From Primula veris (taxonomy: Eukaryota; Streptophyta; Magnoliopsida; Ericales; Primulaceae): a stretch of 64,000 bases of DNA. The stretch spans positions 30,016,402 through 30,080,401 of the forward strand of contig OY821750.1 in assembly GCA_963682055.1 (NCBI GenBank). Reading direction: 5' to 3'. A program made the position numbers and the translations under genes. Shown here in pieces: positions 60,302-64,000 of this stretch. The first letter of the stretch is position 1. Each line of letters starts with the position of its first letter. The notes beneath the pieces were generated by a model. It saw only the letters and a program-made list of their open reading frames with translations. It ran no database searches and was not told the origin of the DNA.

Positions 60302-62020
60302 TTCAACAATACGTTCATAATGTTGAAGTTGGGCAGTTGGCTAAATCCTCAACTGTTGACCTCATTTCTTCCCTTGATTTTCTAAATCATGTATAAATAC
60401 ATACACAAGTTTGAGAAGAAAATTACAAAAAGAATACATATGTATCCGTACGCTTCTCGTAAAGGTATTCAAGGTGAATCACAGACCCGGCCCAGTCATA
60501 CCTATGCAATGGACTAAGGAATCCAAGCCTTTTAGCCCAGGACCCTGAAAATGATATTTAAAAGTAAAATGTCCAAAACTTCCAACTCCTAAAAAGATGT
60601 GATAAAGTCCCCAAAAAAATATAGTGTCATTAGTTGTAAAATGTAGCTAAATCCAAATTTGTAGTTTCGGGAAATGTTAAATCGAGCCATCGTTGGCAAA
60701 ATAGTTTCATCTATCTGGCACATGTTTAGTAGATAATACTCTACTACGACCGTCTCAGATGTGTCAATCACATAGTAATATATACCTATATACGAGCACG
60801 GCAATATTCCTGTTTGTTTCAGTATACTTACATCTTCTGAAGTTATGTTAAATCTTATATCGAAAGAAATTACTTTACAGGCTGTGGTGTAGTTCTCAAT
60901 GGTTACTTTACTTCGGTTTTGTTTGGTTGTTTGTTTCTTTGTTTGGTCCGCCTTCTGGTCCATTTTCTTCTGCTTTTTTGTTGCATTCTCTCGTAACAAA
61001 ACAACTAATGCCGGCCTCGATAAAAAGGTGAAATTAATATAGATAAGCAGCCAAACAAATATGAATATCAAATACGAAATCGGAATATAATTTTCAAATT
61101 TTGTTAGCACATTCTTGTTGTCATGTAGATAAAGATTAAAAGAGCCACTTTAAAAAGAAAAGAGATGAAATGTCAAGAAAATAGAATTTGACATACAAAT
61201 TATACAATTATGTCTTTTTTCCATCAACCGCTTACCAAAGAAATAGCCTGCATGTTTATTAAAAGTTGAGTTACTTTCACGTTAACTATACGCCAAAAAA
61301 CAACTTTTTCTCACACAAAAAATTGTTACTTATATATCACTAATGTCTCTAGTAGTTAGTTTAAAACTACGTATTAAATTACTATGAATCAGTGTAATGG
61401 GAAAGCTAAATAGGGGACCATAAGAAAAACGCTTTTTTCTTACTTTACATGTAATTTTTATATATTTTGCCGACATAAACGATTTTTCGGGCCCAAATAT
61501 TCAATCTCCTATTCTGTACCTCTTTTCGTGCCTCCTTGTTTATTTTCACTCAAATTTTAAATTTTCACAACTTATACCGCAACTTTATAAACTTTTATAT
61601 TATATTGTATTCAAATTTTAAAACATTTGAACATAATATTATTTTAGACAATTTTTTTAATATTCAATGTTTAATTTACACTAATTTATATATTTATTCC
61701 AAAATAAATTTTGTGTGGATTTTCTTTTAAAAATAATTATTGAAATGTATTGATACATGTATTATAGTAATTGTACAAATTTTTTCAAGTTTTTTAGAAT
61801 TTTTTTTAATAAAATAAGAAAGAAGAATGGAAGATGATAGAAAAATGGAATAGAAGATTTGTACTCCGATTTTACATACTCGGTATTATTACTATACAAT
61901 TTAGATTACAGATACATTCTCCCTTTGAATCTCATAATAATATTTATTGAGAAGATCTTAGCAGATCTATGAAAATGTGTGATGCATGTTATCAACAGTC
62001 TGTGACAGAGATGTATTATA
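60302..62020. other. Intergenic, no gene called
   Basis: AT-rich. A 173-codon minus-strand ORF (60,589-61,110) has two hydrophobic stretches and a Lys/Gln-rich run (KKQKKMDQKADQTKKQTTKQ), but no recognised family and no coding-like context. Confidence 0.4.
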
Positions 62021-62024
62021 TACG

Positions 62025-62260
62025 TCCCAATTCCCAAATATTTAGACTTAAATATATATGGTTTATGTATTCACGTGTAACTTTAATCGACAAATATATT
62101 GTGTTTAAATTATTAAAAAATAAAATTTTAAAATTTGTAATATAGTTTAACATTTGAACTGTGTAATAAACTTTAGAAAAATTCGATTTCGACAACTTAA
62201 ATATTAGTTATTTGTCAGTTAAAATTACACGTAATTTTGTATAGTTCCAACAATTTTGTA
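62025..62260. mobile_element. Stowaway-family relic
   Basis: Internal words tttaacatttgaactgt, aaactttagaaaa, cgacaacttaaatattagtt, atttgtcag, and aaattacacgtaattttgta follow the intact element at 2676-2895 in the same order. The terminal repeats are degraded. Confidence 0.5.
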
Positions 62261-62589
62261 CGTAAGTATTACACCAGGGGACCGCCTTTTAATTCATGAT
62301 GGCTACTTTTCTATGATTCATATTATCTTCTTGAAAAATATATAGGCGTGGTGATTAGTGGTAACATTTTGGATCAATCTGGATTGAGCTTAGACCAAAT
62401 TAGATCCATCATGAACAAATGGATCCAATCCGGACCACCTAAATGATCTCCAATCTAGACCGAATTGTCCGGTTTGGACGGGTACGGGCTGGTCACAATC
62501 TTAGAGTTTGGACAATCTTCACTATTTTTTGTTTAGGTTAATTAAAATATAATTAATCTAAGTAAAATCATTCTTTTTGGCTTAATTAA

Positions 62590-63330
62590 TCTTTACAGTA
62601 GATGGCGAGGGAATGTCGGTATCTTCTCGTCCGGGGCCTTATCACCGCCAAAACCGTTTGTCCGGCCCTCTAACTAGCCAGTCAATCGTGCTGTCCCGGA
62701 CCTTAAACATGCCGAACCGTTCCTACGTCGGCCTAGAGAAGCGTATCGAGCACGCTTCTTCAATTAATGTTGCTGCTCCATTGAGAGGCCTCACGGCGTT
62801 CCAGCGACATGGCCCAGTCACAGGCCACCTACTGTAAGCCATGTTCAAGGACTGTACCCTTATTAGAGTCTTAAATAGCTCTGACACCGTTAGATCAGGG
62901 TCTAACGGTACAATGATCCAAGAGTTGATATGCCTTGAATTGTGCTATAAATACTCCACCAACACCACATTAAAAGGGACAGACAAACGGAAGAGGAGAG
63001 AGAGAACACGAAAAATCCGGCATACACAACTGCACCCCGTCAAAACTGACTTCACCACCCGAACCACACAATCATTCGTAACCGTCCCGATCCCACCCTC
63101 TTTAGCTACATATTTGTATCAAGTTTTTAGGACCCCCTCCATCGTACTGACTTGACCGTCGGAGAGGAAAATTCTGCGATCAATCTGGGGCCCCTGTTCG
63201 TTGCTTGTACAGGTACGACAAGACATCCGTTCCTAAAGTGGACGATATCACCGCCGGACCTCTTAACGACCTCGACGCTCTCCCGACAACATTCAGGACC
63301 GACATGCATTCAGGACCGACATGAGTTCTA
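62590..63330 (+). mobile_element. GC-rich LTR-like block (probable solo LTR)
   Basis: The base composition rises sharply against the AT-rich flanks. It holds a TATA-like gctataaatactcc (62,943-62,956) and 'actgacttgaccgtcggag' (63,147-63,165), wording I associate with plant Ty3/gypsy LTR R/U5 regions. A 17 bp tandem (cattcaggaccgacatg twice) lies at 63,290-63,323. No gag-pol, primer-binding site or second LTR is visible, so I read it as a solo LTR or a short non-autonomous element. Exact ends and orientation are not certain; strand is from the TATA direction. Confidence 0.5.
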
Positions 63331-64000
63331 GATTAAGCCGAACATAGGGGAAAAAAAAATAGGCTCGCCAGTAGATCTTATGCCATATCAGTTTAATACT
63401 ACCTCATTTCCAATTTTATAAGTCCACCACTAAAAATCCTATAATTTACGAGGACATCATTGTTACCTTATTTTGCTTATATATTGGAAGGGTATAGATA
63501 AGCTAATAATTATAATATCTTTGTGTCCACGAAGATTTTTGTTCTATTTTTATAACTTTATTCTCATTTAAGTATTATAGTAGGTAATCGGTACCTTATC
63601 GTGCCAACTCACTGAAAGGACCAGAACTATAATAAAATTTGCAAGAAAAAAGTGATATTCTGTCTTTTTCCGCTTCTTTGACCATTGCACATTATTATCA
63701 TCATCATTATTCAAATAATAAACTTCAATTTCCAGACTACATGCCAAAAGAAAGCTTTTTCACGATTGAAAATAACATTTTCAATTTTCAATTCTCTTAT
63801 TTTTAAAATAATCCAATGTCTTTGTCGTCTGTTTATCACCCACTTCATTTGACTTGCTAATTAATTTTACTTTCGTCCTTCTCAATCAAATTTTAACAAC
63901 TAAACTAATTATAAAAATGGTGATATATTTATATATATACGAGTTTTTTTTCATGTGTTCTCCCACGGAAGGTTCAATAAAGGAATAAAAATTATTTGAT
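63331..64000. other. Window end, no gene seen
   Basis: AT-rich DNA with a (tca/tta)n-like run near 63,690-63,710. Nothing coding is recognised. Confidence 0.45.

Noticed and set aside
60589..61110. 173-codon minus-strand ORF with hydrophobic segments
   Set aside because: AT-rich composition alone can give such residues. No family resemblance, splice context or promoter was seen.
1..64000. CRISPR arrays, bacterial operons, riboswitches, rRNA
   Set aside because: Tandem repeats in the window are microsatellites or degenerate minisatellites without regular unique spacers, and the genome is a plant nuclear one.

Overview
The window is plant nuclear DNA and almost certainly from a eudicot. It is AT-rich, the genes are split by GT-AG introns, and large tracts are MITEs, microsatellites and decayed transposons. 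The gene set is plant-specific: a leucine-rich repeat extensin, a plastid Fe-S carrier, a VIN3-like Polycomb cofactor, a CPRD49-type esterase and an NFD6-type organelle peptide. The species cannot be read from the sequence. No CRISPR array, operon, rRNA or convincing tRNA was seen.

Layout. 1-4.7 kb: repeats, including a duplicated/inverted block (140-590) and an intact Stowaway-like MITE (2676-2895). 4.7-6.8 kb: a single-exon LRX gene (+). 6.8-20.3 kb: mostly non-coding, with a 5'-truncated LINE-type RNase H fragment (11052-11936, -), short repeats and a TIR element (18014-18364). 20.3-23.1 kb: a six-exon GDSL esterase, CPRD49/IAH1-like (+). 24.4-24.7 kb: a two-exon gene for a 68-residue single-pass membrane protein (-). 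24.7-29.4 kb: no gene recognised. 29.5-30.8 kb: a two-exon NFD6-like gene (-) with a degenerate minisatellite in its intron. 31.0-31.5 kb: a long foldback element, followed at once by a Stowaway MITE. 33.4-34.2 kb: a FAR1/MULE-type pseudogene (-). 35.3-42.9 kb: two near-identical 1.25 kb direct repeats about 6.3 kb apart. Each carries a matching inverted 40 bp end on the side facing the other, and the spacer holds a MITE and possible gene relics. 48.1-51.5 kb: a VIN3-like/VRN5-like PHD-FNIII-VID gene (+), with possible leader exons from 44.4 kb. 53.5-59.9 kb: a complete 15-exon HCF101 gene (+). 60-64 kb: repeats, including a GC-rich LTR-like block (about 62.59-63.33 kb).

The genes are independent nuclear loci with separate roles: cell wall (LRX), esterase metabolism (CPRD49-like), organelle function (HCF101, NFD6-like) and chromatin (VEL). 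Exon joins were worked out by hand. For the esterase, the 68-residue gene, the NFD6-like gene and HCF101, every junction keeps frame and reaches a stop. The VEL gene does so from its internal ATG only.
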